Shown piece by piece: positions 7,556 to 16,636 of a stretch of DNA of 64,000 nucleotides. The notes beneath the pieces were generated by a model, which had not been told where the DNA came from, did not search any database, and worked only from the letters and a program-made list of their open reading frames with translations. Each line of letters begins with the position of its first letter. Within the stretch, counting starts at the first letter, position 1. Source of the DNA: Ferruginibacter sp. (GTDB taxonomy: Bacteria; Bacteroidota; Bacteroidia; Chitinophagales; Chitinophagaceae); contig JAHBTO010000007.1 of NCBI GenBank assembly GCA_019638525.1, forward strand, positions 39,759-103,758, written 5' to 3'. The translations under genes were made by a program, and so were the position numbers.

Positions 7556-10378
7556 ATGACTAAGATAAAAGAAGAAAATCTGCCGAAAAGCAAAACACTT
7601 CAATCACCTATCTGTATAAAAGGTGCAAGAGTACATAATTTAAAAAACATAAGCGTAAACATACCTCGTAATAAATTAATAGTGGTAACAGGTGTCTCGG
7701 GCTCAGGCAAATCATCGTTAACAATAGACACTTTATTTGCCGAAGGGCAACGCCGCTATGCCGAAAGCCTGAGTGCTTATGCACGCCAGTTTATGCAACG
7801 CATGAACAAACCCGATGTAGATTATATCAAAGGCCTTTGCCCCGCCATCGCCATCGAACAAAAAGTAATAACCCGTACACCACGCAGTACCGTTGGCAGT
7901 ATGACAGAAATTTATGATTACTTGCGCCTGCTTTTTGCAAGAGCAGGTAAAACAATTTCACCGGTTAGTGGCAAAGAAGTTAAAAAAGACGATGTTAAAG
8001 ATGTAATTGATGCAATAGAGAAGTTACCTGCAGGTAGTAAGATATTATTATTAGTACCCTTTAAACAACATGATAAAAGAAATGTAAAAGAAGAACTGAA
8101 TATATTATTACAAAAAGGATTTTCACGCTTATATATAAATAGTGCAGTAGTTAGAATTGAAGATTTACTTGAAGATGAAAAAAAGAATATTTTAAAAAAA
8201 ACAGATACTGTTTATTTATTAGTTGACAGGCTGATTGCAAAAAAGTTTGAAGAAGATGAATTGCACCGTATATCAGATTCAGTAAATACTTCTTTTTATG
8301 AAGGCGAGGGAGAAATGTACCTTGAAATAAACCAACAACAACTGGTACCTTTCTCCAATAAATTTGAACTGGATGGAATACAGTTTGAAGAACCGGTACC
8401 TAACTTATTTTCTTTTAATAATCCTTATGGTGCATGCCCGGTTTGCGAAGGGTTTTCGCAAATACTTGGTATTGACCCAGACTTAGTGATACCCGATAAG
8501 AGCCTGAGTGTGTATGAAGGCGCTGTAGCGCCTTGGAAAGGAGAGAAGCTGGGTTTATGGAAAGACAATTTTATAAAAGCAGCAAAGAAATTTAATTTCC
8601 CCATCCATAAAGCCATTATCGATCTTAACCTTGAACAATCAAATGCACTTTGGAATGGCAATGAATATGTAAATGGTATCAATGATTTTTTTAAAGAGGT
8701 GGAACAAAACCTTTACAAAGTGCAATACAGGGTTTTGTTAAGCCGCTACCGTGGCCGCACTTTATGTACATCCTGTAAAGGTTACCGTTTAAGAAATGAA
8801 GCTTTATATGTAAAGGTAGGAGGAAAACACATTGGCGAACTATGTGAAATGCCGGTAAACGACCTTAAAACCTGGTTTAAAAATTTAAATCTTAGCGAGT
8901 ACGACCAGCAGGTAGCTAAAAGGATATTGATTGAAATCAATCATCGCATAAAAACATTAACGGATGTAGGACTTGGTTATCTTACACTAAACCGTTTGGC
9001 TAATTCATTAAGCGGTGGCGAAAGCCAGCGTATACAGTTAACCCGTAGTTTGGGCAGCAATCTTACCAACTCGTTATATATTTTAGATGAGCCTTCCATT
9101 GGTTTGCACAACCGGGATACTGAAAGACTAATAAGGGTATTAAAAGAATTAAGAGACCTTGACAATACGGTTGTAGTGGTTGAGCATGATGAAATGATGA
9201 TGAGAGAAGCTGATTATATAATAGATATGGGGCCGCTTGCCAGCCATTTGGGTGGTAGTGTGGTGGCCGAAGGTGATTATAATGATATAATAAATAACTC
9301 CCAAAGCCTTACCGGTAAATATTTATCGGGCATCATGAAAATAGAACCACCCAAACAGGTTCGTAAGTGGAAACATTATTTAAAGTTGGAAGGTGCCCGG
9401 CAAAATAATCTTAAAAATATAACAGTAGAGTTTCCGCTTGAAGTTTTTTGTGTGGTAACTGGTGTAAGCGGCAGTGGTAAAACTACATTGGTAAAACAAA
9501 TCTTATATCCTGCGTTACAAAAAATAAAAGGTGAGTTTATTGATAAAGCAGGATTGCATAAATCTTTAACAGGAGATATAAATATTATATCGCAAATAGA
9601 AATGATAGACCAAAACCCGATTGGTAAGTCTTCAAGAAGTAACCCGGTAACTTATATAAAGGCTTATGACGAAATCAGGGATCTCTTCAGTAAACAGCCA
9701 TTAAGTAAGATGAGAGGTTTTCAACCAAAACATTTTTCGTTTAATGTTGATGGCGGAAGATGTGATGCCTGTAAAGGTGAAGGTGAGCAAATAATTGAAA
9801 TGCAGTTTTTGGCTGATGTGCATTTAACCTGCGAAGTTTGTGCAGGTAAACGTTTTAAAGAAGAAGTTCTTGAAGTGAAGTATAAAGACAAAAACATTCA
9901 TGATGTATTGGAAATGAGTGTTGATGAAGCGATTGACTTTTTTCTTGCTGCTGATGGAAAAGGCTCTGATGGCAGCGATGTTGCAAAGAAATTGCAGCCA
10001 CTTAGCGATGTGGGTTTAGGATATGTAAAGCTTGGCCAGTCTTCCGATACCTTATCCGGCGGCGAAGCACAAAGAGTTAAGCTGGCTTCATTTTTAGGCA
10101 GGGGCCGCAGCAATGGAAGCATACTTTTTATTTTTGATGAACCTACAACAGGGCTTCATTTTCATGATATTAAAAAATTGCTGGCATCATTTAATGCCTT
10201 GATAGAACAAGGGCATAGTATCCTGGTGATAGAACACAACACTGATGTGATACGTTCGGCCGATTGGGTTATTGATCTTGGTCCTGATGCAGGTGAAGCG
10301 GGAGGTAACCTGGTTTTTGCCGGAAAGCCTGCCGACCTGAATAAATGTCAAGAAAGTTTTACCGGTAAGTTTCTTTAA
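7556..10378 (+). CDS. uvrA: Excinuclease ABC subunit A
   Basis: UvrA is the damage-sensing ATPase of nucleotide excision repair; it dimerises and loads UvrB. The 940 residues contain two ABC ATPase modules: Walker A GVSGSGKSS near residue 50 and GVSGSGKTT near residue 640, signature motifs LSGGESQRI and LSGGEAQRV, and the UvrA-typical YAESLSAYARQFMQRM. The C-terminal zinc module is intact (CDACKGEGE and CEVCAGKRF). The first zinc finger lacks its first cysteine pair: the FSNKFELDGIQF segment replaces the CPxC seen in Proteobacteria, leaving CPVCEG. I believe that this is usual in Bacteroidota UvrA. No neighbouring repair genes. Confidence 0.97.
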   Translation: MTKIKEENLPKSKTLQSPICIKGARVHNLKNISVNIPRNKLIVVTGVSGSGKSSLTIDTLFAEGQRRYAESLSAYARQFMQRMNKPDVDYIKGLCPAIAIEQKVITRTPRSTVGSMTEIYDYLRLLFARAGKTISPVSGKEVKKDDVKDVIDAIEKLPAGSKILLLVPFKQHDKRNVKEELNILLQKGFSRLYINSAVVRIEDLLEDEKKNILKKTDTVYLLVDRLIAKKFEEDELHRISDSVNTSFYEGEGEMYLEINQQQLVPFSNKFELDGIQFEEPVPNLFSFNNPYGACPVCEGFSQILGIDPDLVIPDKSLSVYEGAVAPWKGEKLGLWKDNFIKAAKKFNFPIHKAIIDLNLEQSNALWNGNEYVNGINDFFKEVEQNLYKVQYRVLLSRYRGRTLCTSCKGYRLRNEALYVKVGGKHIGELCEMPVNDLKTWFKNLNLSEYDQQVAKRILIEINHRIKTLTDVGLGYLTLNRLANSLSGGESQRIQLTRSLGSNLTNSLYILDEPSIGLHNRDTERLIRVLKELRDLDNTVVVVEHDEMMMREADYIIDMGPLASHLGGSVVAEGDYNDIINNSQSLTGKYLSGIMKIEPPKQVRKWKHYLKLEGARQNNLKNITVEFPLEVFCVVTGVSGSGKTTLVKQILYPALQKIKGEFIDKAGLHKSLTGDINIISQIEMIDQNPIGKSSRSNPVTYIKAYDEIRDLFSKQPLSKMRGFQPKHFSFNVDGGRCDACKGEGEQIIEMQFLADVHLTCEVCAGKRFKEEVLEVKYKDKNIHDVLEMSVDEAIDFFLAADGKGSDGSDVAKKLQPLSDVGLGYVKLGQSSDTLSGGEAQRVKLASFLGRGRSNGSILFIFDEPTTGLHFHDIKKLLASFNALIEQGHSILVIEHNTDVIRSADWVIDLGPDAGEAGGNLVFAGKPADLNKCQESFTGKFL

Positions 10379-10456
10379 AAGTGTAACGAGTTTTACAAAC
10401 AGTGTACCCGTTAATTTTATTTTTATTATTGTGTACAATCATTCATTTTTGCATAC

Positions 10457-11140
10457 ATGGGTAATATCATAATTACAATTGATGGATGGTCTTCTTGTGG
10501 AAAAAGCACACTTGCCAGGCAATTGGCAAAAGCTTTAGGGTATGTATATATTGATAGTGGTGCCATGTACCGGGCTATTACACTTTATTTTTTACGCAAT
10601 CATATAAACTGGGCCGATATTAAGCAGGTAAAAAGTGCATTAAAAGAAATAAATATTTACTTTAGGTTCAATAAAATTACACAACAATCAGAAATTTATT
10701 TGAATGATGAAAATGTAGAATACCTGATAAGAGACCTGGTGATTGCTGAAAAAGTAAGCGAAATAGCTACAATTAAAGAGATAAGGGAATTTGCAGTGGC
10801 ACAACAACAACAAATGGGAGTAAATAAAGGTATTGTTATGGATGGAAGGGATATTGGTACAACAGTATTCCCCAATGCAGAATTAAAGATTTTTATGACA
10901 GCAGATATTGCAGTGAGAGTTGAACGAAGATATATTGAAATGCAGGCAAAAAACCCCAATGTATCTATTGAAGATGTAAAAGCTAATCTGCAAATGAGAG
11001 ATTATATAGACTCAAACAGGGAAATTAGTCCTTTACGCAAAGCTGAAGATGCCATAGAAATAGACAATACTAATATTAGTATAAAGGAGCAATTAAATTT
11101 GGCAATTGAATTAGCCAATAAAAAACTGCAAAAAATTTGA
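10457..11140 (+). CDS. cmk: Cytidylate kinase
   Basis: Phosphorylates CMP and dCMP to the diphosphates with ATP. The 227-residue length is standard. The P loop is GWSSCGKST at residues 7-15, followed by YIDSGAMYRAIT, which is diagnostic for bacterial Cmk; the nucleotide-monophosphate-binding region VMDGRDIGTTVFP and the lid Arg segment RVERRYIEM are present. It follows uvrA after 78 bases. A near-consensus -7 box (CATTTTTG, 10444-10451) ends only five bases before the ATG, so the transcript may be leaderless. Confident assignment. Confidence 0.96.
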   Translation: MGNIIITIDGWSSCGKSTLARQLAKALGYVYIDSGAMYRAITLYFLRNHINWADIKQVKSALKEINIYFRFNKITQQSEIYLNDENVEYLIRDLVIAEKVSEIATIKEIREFAVAQQQQMGVNKGIVMDGRDIGTTVFPNAELKIFMTADIAVRVERRYIEMQAKNPNVSIEDVKANLQMRDYIDSNREISPLRKAEDAIEIDNTNISIKEQLNLAIELANKKLQKI

Positions 11141-11354
11141 TTGTTATATAAAAGTTTATATCTTTACAACAGCTATTCAACATTTCGTAATGTTTTAGCA
11201 TCCACAATTCCTATGAACACCCCTCTATAATTGCTTACCAATACCTCTGATTTTCTTTAACTCTCCCTTGGAATTATTTTGTCCAATCCTGTAAAAAGTT
11301 TCAATAATTTATTTATTGATGTATTTATTATTATTTGAAACCTACAAAATTTTA

Positions 11355-13100
11355 ATGATGAAAAAGAATTCTACCACTAAGACAATGTCATTTGTTAAGT
11401 TGAGTATAACGATGATATTATCTGTACTATTTACATTTTCTTCCAATTCAATTTTTGCACATCGTGTTATTTCATATACACCACCATGTGTGTTAACGGG
11501 GCAAACAGTTACTATATCAACTATAGTAACTGCTACAGATGTTACTACCTGGTATCATTGGCAATATCGTGTAAATGTACCGGGGTCTGCACCGGGCCCA
11601 TGGATATTTTTGGATGGTAGCCCAACAGGGTTACCCGTTAATAATACCATTAATGGTACTGTGTTTGCAGTTAGTAATGCCAACAGGGTTTCGGGCATAA
11701 ATGATTATTGTTACGATTTAATCATTGCTAATGCAACTACTGCATTAAATAATATTGAGCTTAGGGTATTAATGGGCGCTGGCGCCGATCCTGAAATTGT
11801 TACCAGCCCCGTTTGGAATGGTGATGACCAGGCCACAACTGAAGCAAAAAGCATCCAGATAAGGGTAAAACCAGCTGCAGAAAATTGTTTTACTTCATGT
11901 ACTGATAATATTCTTGTTTTAAATCCCCCTTCTTCACCTTCAACCCCAATTGAAGATTTTTATGGAGGTTTTGAATCTGGTACATTAAACTTTGCAGGTG
12001 TAAATGGCAATGGTAGTTCTATAACTGCACAAACTGATTATACATTGTGGACTTCCGGTTTCCCTTCATCTAATTATTATAGCGTAGTTAACCATGCCGA
12101 TACAATGATTTATTTGGCAACTCCATTTGCACCGCATACCGGCAGGGATATGCTGGTTATTAATGAATCAAGTGATAATACAAACAGGTTTTGGTATAAA
12201 ACTTTAGTGGCGCCAACATCACCAACTCAATTATATTATGCAGGCCCATTAACTTTTAAGGTTTGGGTTAGTAAAGTTAATGCAGGCCCTACACCAGAAT
12301 TTGCATTATATGTAAATGGTACTAACAATTCAAATGTTGTATCAAATATTTCTACAGTGGCTGTTACAATGACAACTACTGCCGGGCAGCCTGGCAACGA
12401 TCCGGGAGATTGGGTACAGTACACACTTTCTGTAGTTGTACCGCCAAATACTTATAAAAAATTAGAAGTAGGATTGCGTGGTAATAGTTCAACCGGTAGC
12501 AGTTTTGCTGTAGATGATATTTGCTTTGTGGCTCCACAAGCAGGTATTGTTCCTCTTACCCTTACTGCATTAACTGCAACATATAATAATGGAGTAACCA
12601 ACCTAAGCTGGGGTACAGAACAGGAAAGCAATACCGGTTATTTTGTTGTAGAACACAGTACAGATGGGGTTCATTTTTCTCCATTGGCTAATATAATGGC
12701 TGCAGGATACAGCAACCATACGCTTGCTTATAAATTTGCCGATAATAAAACCAAGGCTGGTCAGAATTTTTACCGTATTAAAGCTATGGATAAGGATGGC
12801 AGCTATCAATACAGCAATATAGCAAGTGTAAATGTAAAATTAAAAGGTTTGTTTGTTACTGGTGTTTACCCAAGCCCGTTCAGTGATAAGGTTAACATCA
12901 GCGTTTCAAGCGAAAATAATTCAAATGCAACTGTAACATTACTGGATTATACCGGTAAAAAAATTGCATCTAAAAATGCTGTTATATCAAAAGGAGTTAC
13001 AGTAATTAGCTTAGATAACCTCGGAAGCTTGTCTGGCGGAATTTACATGGTAAGGGTACAGGCAGGAGATGTTACATTAGTTCAAAAAGTTGTGAAATAA
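11355..13100 (+). CDS. T9SS type A sorting domain-containing secreted protein
   Basis: About 581 residues: a signal peptide (positively charged MMKKNSTTKTMSF, hydrophobic core, cleavage near IFAHR), then about 400 residues of low-similarity beta-rich, Thr/Asn/Ser-rich sequence, a fibronectin-like module (LTATYNNGVTNLSWGTEQES) and a C-terminal type A sorting domain (VYPSPFSDKVNISVSS to the end, GGIYMVRVQ). It should be exported by Sec, then by T9SS to the cell surface. I chose the ATG at 11355 rather than one at 11316, because it gives a proper signal peptide. The central part is not recognised; it may be an adhesin or matrix protein. A terminator follows. Confidence 0.85.
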   Translation: MMKKNSTTKTMSFVKLSITMILSVLFTFSSNSIFAHRVISYTPPCVLTGQTVTISTIVTATDVTTWYHWQYRVNVPGSAPGPWIFLDGSPTGLPVNNTINGTVFAVSNANRVSGINDYCYDLIIANATTALNNIELRVLMGAGADPEIVTSPVWNGDDQATTEAKSIQIRVKPAAENCFTSCTDNILVLNPPSSPSTPIEDFYGGFESGTLNFAGVNGNGSSITAQTDYTLWTSGFPSSNYYSVVNHADTMIYLATPFAPHTGRDMLVINESSDNTNRFWYKTLVAPTSPTQLYYAGPLTFKVWVSKVNAGPTPEFALYVNGTNNSNVVSNISTVAVTMTTTAGQPGNDPGDWVQYTLSVVVPPNTYKKLEVGLRGNSSTGSSFAVDDICFVAPQAGIVPLTLTALTATYNNGVTNLSWGTEQESNTGYFVVEHSTDGVHFSPLANIMAAGYSNHTLAYKFADNKTKAGQNFYRIKAMDKDGSYQYSNIASVNVKLKGLFVTGVYPSPFSDKVNISVSSENNSNATVTLLDYTGKKIASKNAVISKGVTVISLDNLGSLSGGIYMVRVQAGDVTLVQKVVK

Positions 13101-13137
13101 TTTAAGATAGAGTTAACCAAGCACAAACAAAAGATGA

Positions 13138-13168
13138 CCCCTTGCATTTGCAAGGGGCTCTTTTTTTA
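13138..13168 (+). terminator. Rho-independent terminator
   Basis: CCCCTTGCA (13138-13146) pairs perfectly with TGCAAGGGG (13149-13157), followed by CTC and a run of seven T. It ends the T9SS protein gene 37 bases after its stop. Confidence 0.85.
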
Positions 13169-13243
13169 AAAATCTTACAATATTGAAAACAATTATTTAA
13201 GTGTGTGGGCTAACCGTGTATTGAAATTGACACATGCATTAGA

Positions 13244-14455
13244 TTAATATTCCAGTTTTTTTAATTGAGGAAATTTTATCCATGTACCTGCAACAACCAA
13301 TACCGACATAGCGCCGCCAAATATTATTGCAGGAACCGTACCTAACATCCTTGATGTAACTCCACTTTCAAACTGCCCCAGTTCGTTACTTGAATTAATA
13401 AAAATAAGATTGATGGAAGCAACCCTGCCCCTTAACTCATCTGGAGTAAATAATTGCAGGATGGTACCTCTTACCACTACACTAACGGCGTCGCATAAGC
13501 CTGCAACAAGCAATGCCATAAAACTAAGCCAATAAACTTTTGATAATCCAAAAATAATTATACATAATCCAAAACAAGCTACAGCCATCAGCATTTTTAA
13601 ACCTTGCTTTTGTTTCATAGGGTATCTTACCAAAATCCCAACACTAATAAGGCTTCCTATGTCCATAGCTGCATTTAAAAAACCATATCCAATGGCACCT
13701 GTATGTAATACTGTGCTTGCCACTTCGGGGATAAAAGCTACCGCACCTCCAAAAAGTACGGCAAAAAGGTCAAGCGAAATAACTCCCAGCAAATTTTTAT
13801 TGTGATATACAAATGAAAACCCTTTTTTTATAGATGTAATCATTGGATCATTAGCTTTTACATTTACCGGTGGTTTGGGCAATAATTGTAGTGCAAAAAT
13901 TCCTGCAATTAAAACTAATGTTGCTGTAACAAAATAAGCACCTGATATACCAAGAATTGCAATTAACAACCCACCTATAGCATGCCCGCCAATTGACGAA
14001 ATGAGCCAGGTAGAAGAGTTGTATGAAATTGCATTTTGTAATTCTTCACGAGGTACTATAGCTGCAATCATACTGTTTGCAGCTGGGCCGGCAAAAGAAC
14101 GGATAATACCTGTGCAAAATACAACTGATAATATTACACTTAGTTTTGTTGAATTGCTGAACTGAAAATAGGGGAGACTGATAATGGCAAGCATTAATCC
14201 GCAAAGTGTATAAAAAGCATAAGACCAAACAAGGATATTTTTTTTGTTATGCCTGTCAATATAATGCCCTGCAAATAATGCAGCAATTACAGCAGGAACA
14301 AACTCGGCAAGACCGGCAAACCCCACCATATATGTACTTGCTAAGTGAAATACCTGGTAAATTACAATTGTGGTTATCATTCGTAACCCAAGCACAAAAA
14401 ACAAACGGGAAAATATAAAATGCCTGAATTCTTTGGTGAGCGTTTTGCTGATCAT
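13244..14455 (-). CDS. MFS transporter, EntS/DHA3-like exporter
   Basis: A 403-residue protein with twelve predicted membrane segments. The loop after the second segment carries a MFS-like signature (FAGHYIDRHNKKNILVWSYA), and the first segment and charge pattern resemble the DHA3 / enterobactin-exporter-like group of the major facilitator superfamily, which exports small hydrophobic molecules or siderophores by proton antiport. Substrate unknown. It is the last gene of a minus-strand run with the deoxynucleoside kinase (9 bases upstream) and folK, but these have no shared function, so cotranscription is probably incidental. Confidence 0.85.
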   Translation of the reverse strand: MISKTLTKEFRHFIFSRLFFVLGLRMITTIVIYQVFHLASTYMVGFAGLAEFVPAVIAALFAGHYIDRHNKKNILVWSYAFYTLCGLMLAIISLPYFQFSNSTKLSVILSVVFCTGIIRSFAGPAANSMIAAIVPREELQNAISYNSSTWLISSIGGHAIGGLLIAILGISGAYFVTATLVLIAGIFALQLLPKPPVNVKANDPMITSIKKGFSFVYHNKNLLGVISLDLFAVLFGGAVAFIPEVASTVLHTGAIGYGFLNAAMDIGSLISVGILVRYPMKQKQGLKMLMAVACFGLCIIIFGLSKVYWLSFMALLVAGLCDAVSVVVRGTILQLFTPDELRGRVASINLIFINSSNELGQFESGVTSRMLGTVPAIIFGGAMSVLVVAGTWIKFPQLKKLEY

Positions 14456-14464
14456 TTTTAAAAA

Positions 14465-15097
14465 TTAAGGCAAAGTTATATAATGCTGCCCATCTTCATA
14501 TTCCTTATCCAAAGCGCTTATAATGGTATTAAGATGCTCAGCATTACCCAGGAAATCGGCATTATTTGCATCAACATATAGTGTTTTTATGTTGTGCTGT
14601 TTTATGTATTGTGTATAAGTTTCCTGTAAAGTAAATAAATAATCGTTGGGTATGGCTTGTTCGTAGTTCCTGTTGCGTTTCCTGATATTTTCCTGTAATT
14701 TTTTTACCGGCGTATGCAGGTAAATAACAATATCGGGTTGTATAATTTGAGGATTAATGATATCAAAAAGTTTTTGATAAAGCCTGAATTCTTCTTCGGG
14801 CAAATTTACTTTGGCAAACAAGAGGCATTTTGTAAATAAATAATCAGATATGGTAATTGTTTGAAACATATCTTTTGTTTGTAACAGCTCTTTTAGTTGT
14901 TTATAACGCTCAGCCATAAAGAAAAGCTCCAACGGAAAAGCATATTGGGCAGGATCTTCATAAAACTTGGGTAAAAAAGGGTTATCAGCAAATTCTTCTA
15001 AAATCAGCCTGGCATTGTAATGTTTACTTAATAAATGTGCCAATGTAGTTTTACCGGCTCCTATATTTCCTTCAATGGTAACAAAATTATATTTCAT
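14465..15097 (-). CDS. Deoxynucleoside kinase (deoxyadenosine/deoxyguanosine-type)
   Basis: Phosphorylates deoxynucleosides for salvage into dNTPs. The 210-residue protein starts MKYNFVTIEGNIGAGKTTLA, with a P loop IEGNIGAGKTT; EEFADNPFLPKFYEDP and the substrate-site FPLELFFMAERYKQL are typical of the dNK/dGK/dAK family, as is the lid segment IRKRNRNYEQ. An in-frame ATG eight codons upstream (15121) would add MQFVLYYC, which is not seen in the family, so 15097 is preferred. Whether it prefers dA, dG or dC cannot be told from motifs alone. Confidence 0.9.
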   Translation of the reverse strand: MKYNFVTIEGNIGAGKTTLAHLLSKHYNARLILEEFADNPFLPKFYEDPAQYAFPLELFFMAERYKQLKELLQTKDMFQTITISDYLFTKCLLFAKVNLPEEEFRLYQKLFDIINPQIIQPDIVIYLHTPVKKLQENIRKRNRNYEQAIPNDYLFTLQETYTQYIKQHNIKTLYVDANNADFLGNAEHLNTIISALDKEYEDGQHYITLP

Positions 15098-15147
15098 GCA
15101 GTAGTATAATACAAACTGCAAAATAAGTGTAAACAGGTTTTATGGCA

Positions 15148-15627
15148 TTAAAACTTTTTCACATCCAGCCTGTCGGTACAGTGTATAAGTAATTGATGTA
15201 TTGTTTTGTTAATGATAGGATGAATAAATTGTGGTGAGAGTTCATTCATTGGCACCAGTACAAAACGCCTGTTTGGTATTTGTGGATGCGGTATGGAGAT
15301 ACCTTTTTCTTCAATAATTTCTTTGTTAAAAAATAAGATATCGATATCTATAATCCTGGGTGCATTTTTAACAGTACGTACCCTGCCCATTTTCTTTTCA
15401 ATATTTAAAATAGTATGCATCATTTGCCTGGCAGATAATGCAGTTTCTACCACAACAACCTGGTTTAAAAAATCGGCTTGTTTAACATTGCCCCAGGCAG
15501 CTGTTATATACAGGCCCGATGATCGGGTTATTTTGCCAATTTCATTTTCTATATACTTAACGGCAATGGATAGTTGCTTTTTATTATTACCCATATTGCT
15601 GCCAAGTAAAAGATAAATTTTATTCAT
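15148..15627 (-). CDS. folK: 2-amino-4-hydroxy-6-hydroxymethyldihydropteridine pyrophosphokinase
   Basis: FolK (HPPK) transfers pyrophosphate from ATP to 6-hydroxymethyl-7,8-dihydropterin in folate synthesis. The 159-residue length is typical. Diagnostic parts are the N-terminal YLLLGSNMGN, the pterin-site SSGLYITAAWGNVKQADFLN, and the metal-binding PRIIDIDILFFN with its two Asp, followed by IPHPQIPNRRFVLVPMNEL. The start ATG overlaps the 3' end of the RES toxin gene by four bases, so folK may be read through from the toxin-antitoxin transcript, an unusual arrangement for a housekeeping gene. Identification is secure. Confidence 0.95.
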   Translation of the reverse strand: MNKIYLLLGSNMGNNKKQLSIAVKYIENEIGKITRSSGLYITAAWGNVKQADFLNQVVVVETALSARQMMHTILNIEKKMGRVRTVKNAPRIIDIDILFFNKEIIEEKGISIPHPQIPNRRFVLVPMNELSPQFIHPIINKTIHQLLIHCTDRLDVKKF

Positions 15628-16082
15628 TTGAAAGTATATAGCCTTTCATCAAAAATAAATGGTTTTGAAGTTTTAATCTTCACCTTTTTAAAATCCCTGT
15701 GATTTGGATTAATTAAATAATTATGCTCTTCGGAAATAATTGCCGATGGTACTTGTAAAACCAGGTTTATATTGTTGTTGATAAACTCAGTCCCTATAAA
15801 AGCAGTATAGTCCTTGTCTTCAATCCAGTTAGGTTTTAGTTTATTTATACTTATTTTTTTTATAGATACATCGTCTGGTACATATATTGAAAGGATATGG
15901 TATAGTTTCTGAATATCATTAAAACCAATATGTACTAATAATTCCAGCGCACATAATGAAATATGCTCAGCAGTGTACAGCAGGCTGCTGCCTTGTTTAT
16001 TCCACCGGGCACCTTTTAATTTGGCGCCAATGCCTGAAATGTCGTTTTTATAATGTGAATTAACTATCCTGTAAACTATCAT
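15624..16082 (-). CDS. RES-domain toxin (NAD-degrading type)
   Basis: A 152-residue RES-domain protein. Toxins of this family act by depleting NAD+ and are neutralised by Xre/MbcA-like antitoxins. The family's three conserved polar positions can be assigned to R26 in KLKGARWNKQG, E47 in SLCALELLVH and S113 in LQVPSAIIS; Y36-T37 (LLYTAEH) is also typical. All appear intact, so the toxin is probably active. Its ATG overlaps the antitoxin stop by four bases (ATGA), showing translational coupling in antitoxin-toxin order, and its own 3' end overlaps folK. The NAD hydrolysis/phosphorolysis role is family knowledge, not read from this sequence. Confidence 0.9.
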   Translation of the reverse strand: MIVYRIVNSHYKNDISGIGAKLKGARWNKQGSSLLYTAEHISLCALELLVHIGFNDIQKLYHILSIYVPDDVSIKKISINKLKPNWIEDKDYTAFIGTEFINNNINLVLQVPSAIISEEHNYLINPNHRDFKKVKIKTSKPFIFDERLYTFK

Positions 16083-16531
16083 GCAAATAGTCCATGTTGA
16101 ATTCTGTGTAATTGTGTTAATATCCTTTCAATGCCACTTGCCGATGTTAAAGATTCAAAAGAGAGGTTCCCACCTAGCATATATGGGTTCCTCTTTAGCC
16201 AATTGTAAAAGTTTTCAACCTTTCCAAAAGTAAATGTGCCTTCTTTTAATACATTTTCTATTTGTAATGCACGTTCGGCATTGATAGGGGCAAAGCTTCC
16301 ATTGTTTTTTGCATATCGTTGCAATGTACGTTCACTTACATGCAATATAGATGCCCATTCTGCTTGTGTAAAGGGTGCTTTATCGGCTATTTTTTTAAAT
16401 TCTGAATAATTAAAATCTTTTACTTTTAAGGGTGAAATGACTTTAGTGCTCCTGTAAACAGGCATTGATTCTTCACCTTTTGATTGTGAAGTGGCTAATT
16501 TATTTACTGTATTTTTTTCTTTCTTTTTCAT
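16079..16531 (-). CDS. Xre/MbcA/ParS-type antitoxin of the RES system
   Basis: A 150-residue antitoxin. After a basic N-terminal tail comes an Xre-like helix-turn-helix (FTQAEWASILHVSERTLQRY, about residues 54-74) and a C-terminal MbcA/ParS toxin-binding domain ending GIERILTQLHRIQHGLFA, the part that plugs the toxin active site. The reading frame is open to an ATG at 16600, but a strong promoter and two palindromic operators lie between 16538 and 16582, so translation must start at 16531 (MKKKEKN). It is followed directly by the toxin with a four-base overlap and is almost certainly autorepressed through those palindromes. Confidence 0.9.
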   Translation of the reverse strand: MKKKEKNTVNKLATSQSKGEESMPVYRSTKVISPLKVKDFNYSEFKKIADKAPFTQAEWASILHVSERTLQRYAKNNGSFAPINAERALQIENVLKEGTFTFGKVENFYNWLKRNPYMLGGNLSFESLTSASGIERILTQLHRIQHGLFA

Positions 16532-16537
16532 ATATCC

Positions 16538-16582
16538 CGACAGATGTCGTACGAATATACGACAAATGTCGTTGCTTTCAAA
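16538..16582 (-). promoter_or_regulatory. Promoter and twin operator of the RES/Xre operon
   Basis: On the minus strand a TTTG (16579-16582) is followed after exactly 19 bases by TATATTCG (16552-16559), one mismatch from TAnnTTTG: an almost ideal Bacteroidota promoter. Two palindromes interleave with it: CGACAaaTGTCG (16560-16571, extended to ACGACA/TGTCGT) between the two promoter elements, and CGACAgaTGTCG (16538-16549) over the transcription start. Their centres are 22 bases apart, about two helical turns, fitting cooperative binding by an antitoxin dimer. The first antitoxin codon begins seven bases further on. Confidence 0.8.
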
Positions 16583-16636
16583 ATTTTTTTGATTCCTCAT
16601 TAACCAATAGCTTTACGGCCTCAACAAGTTTTCTTT

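Noticed and set aside
7556..10378. Defective UvrA because the first zinc-finger cysteine pair is missing
   Set aside because: To my knowledge this substitution is normal in Bacteroidota UvrA, and all ATPase and C-terminal zinc motifs are intact.
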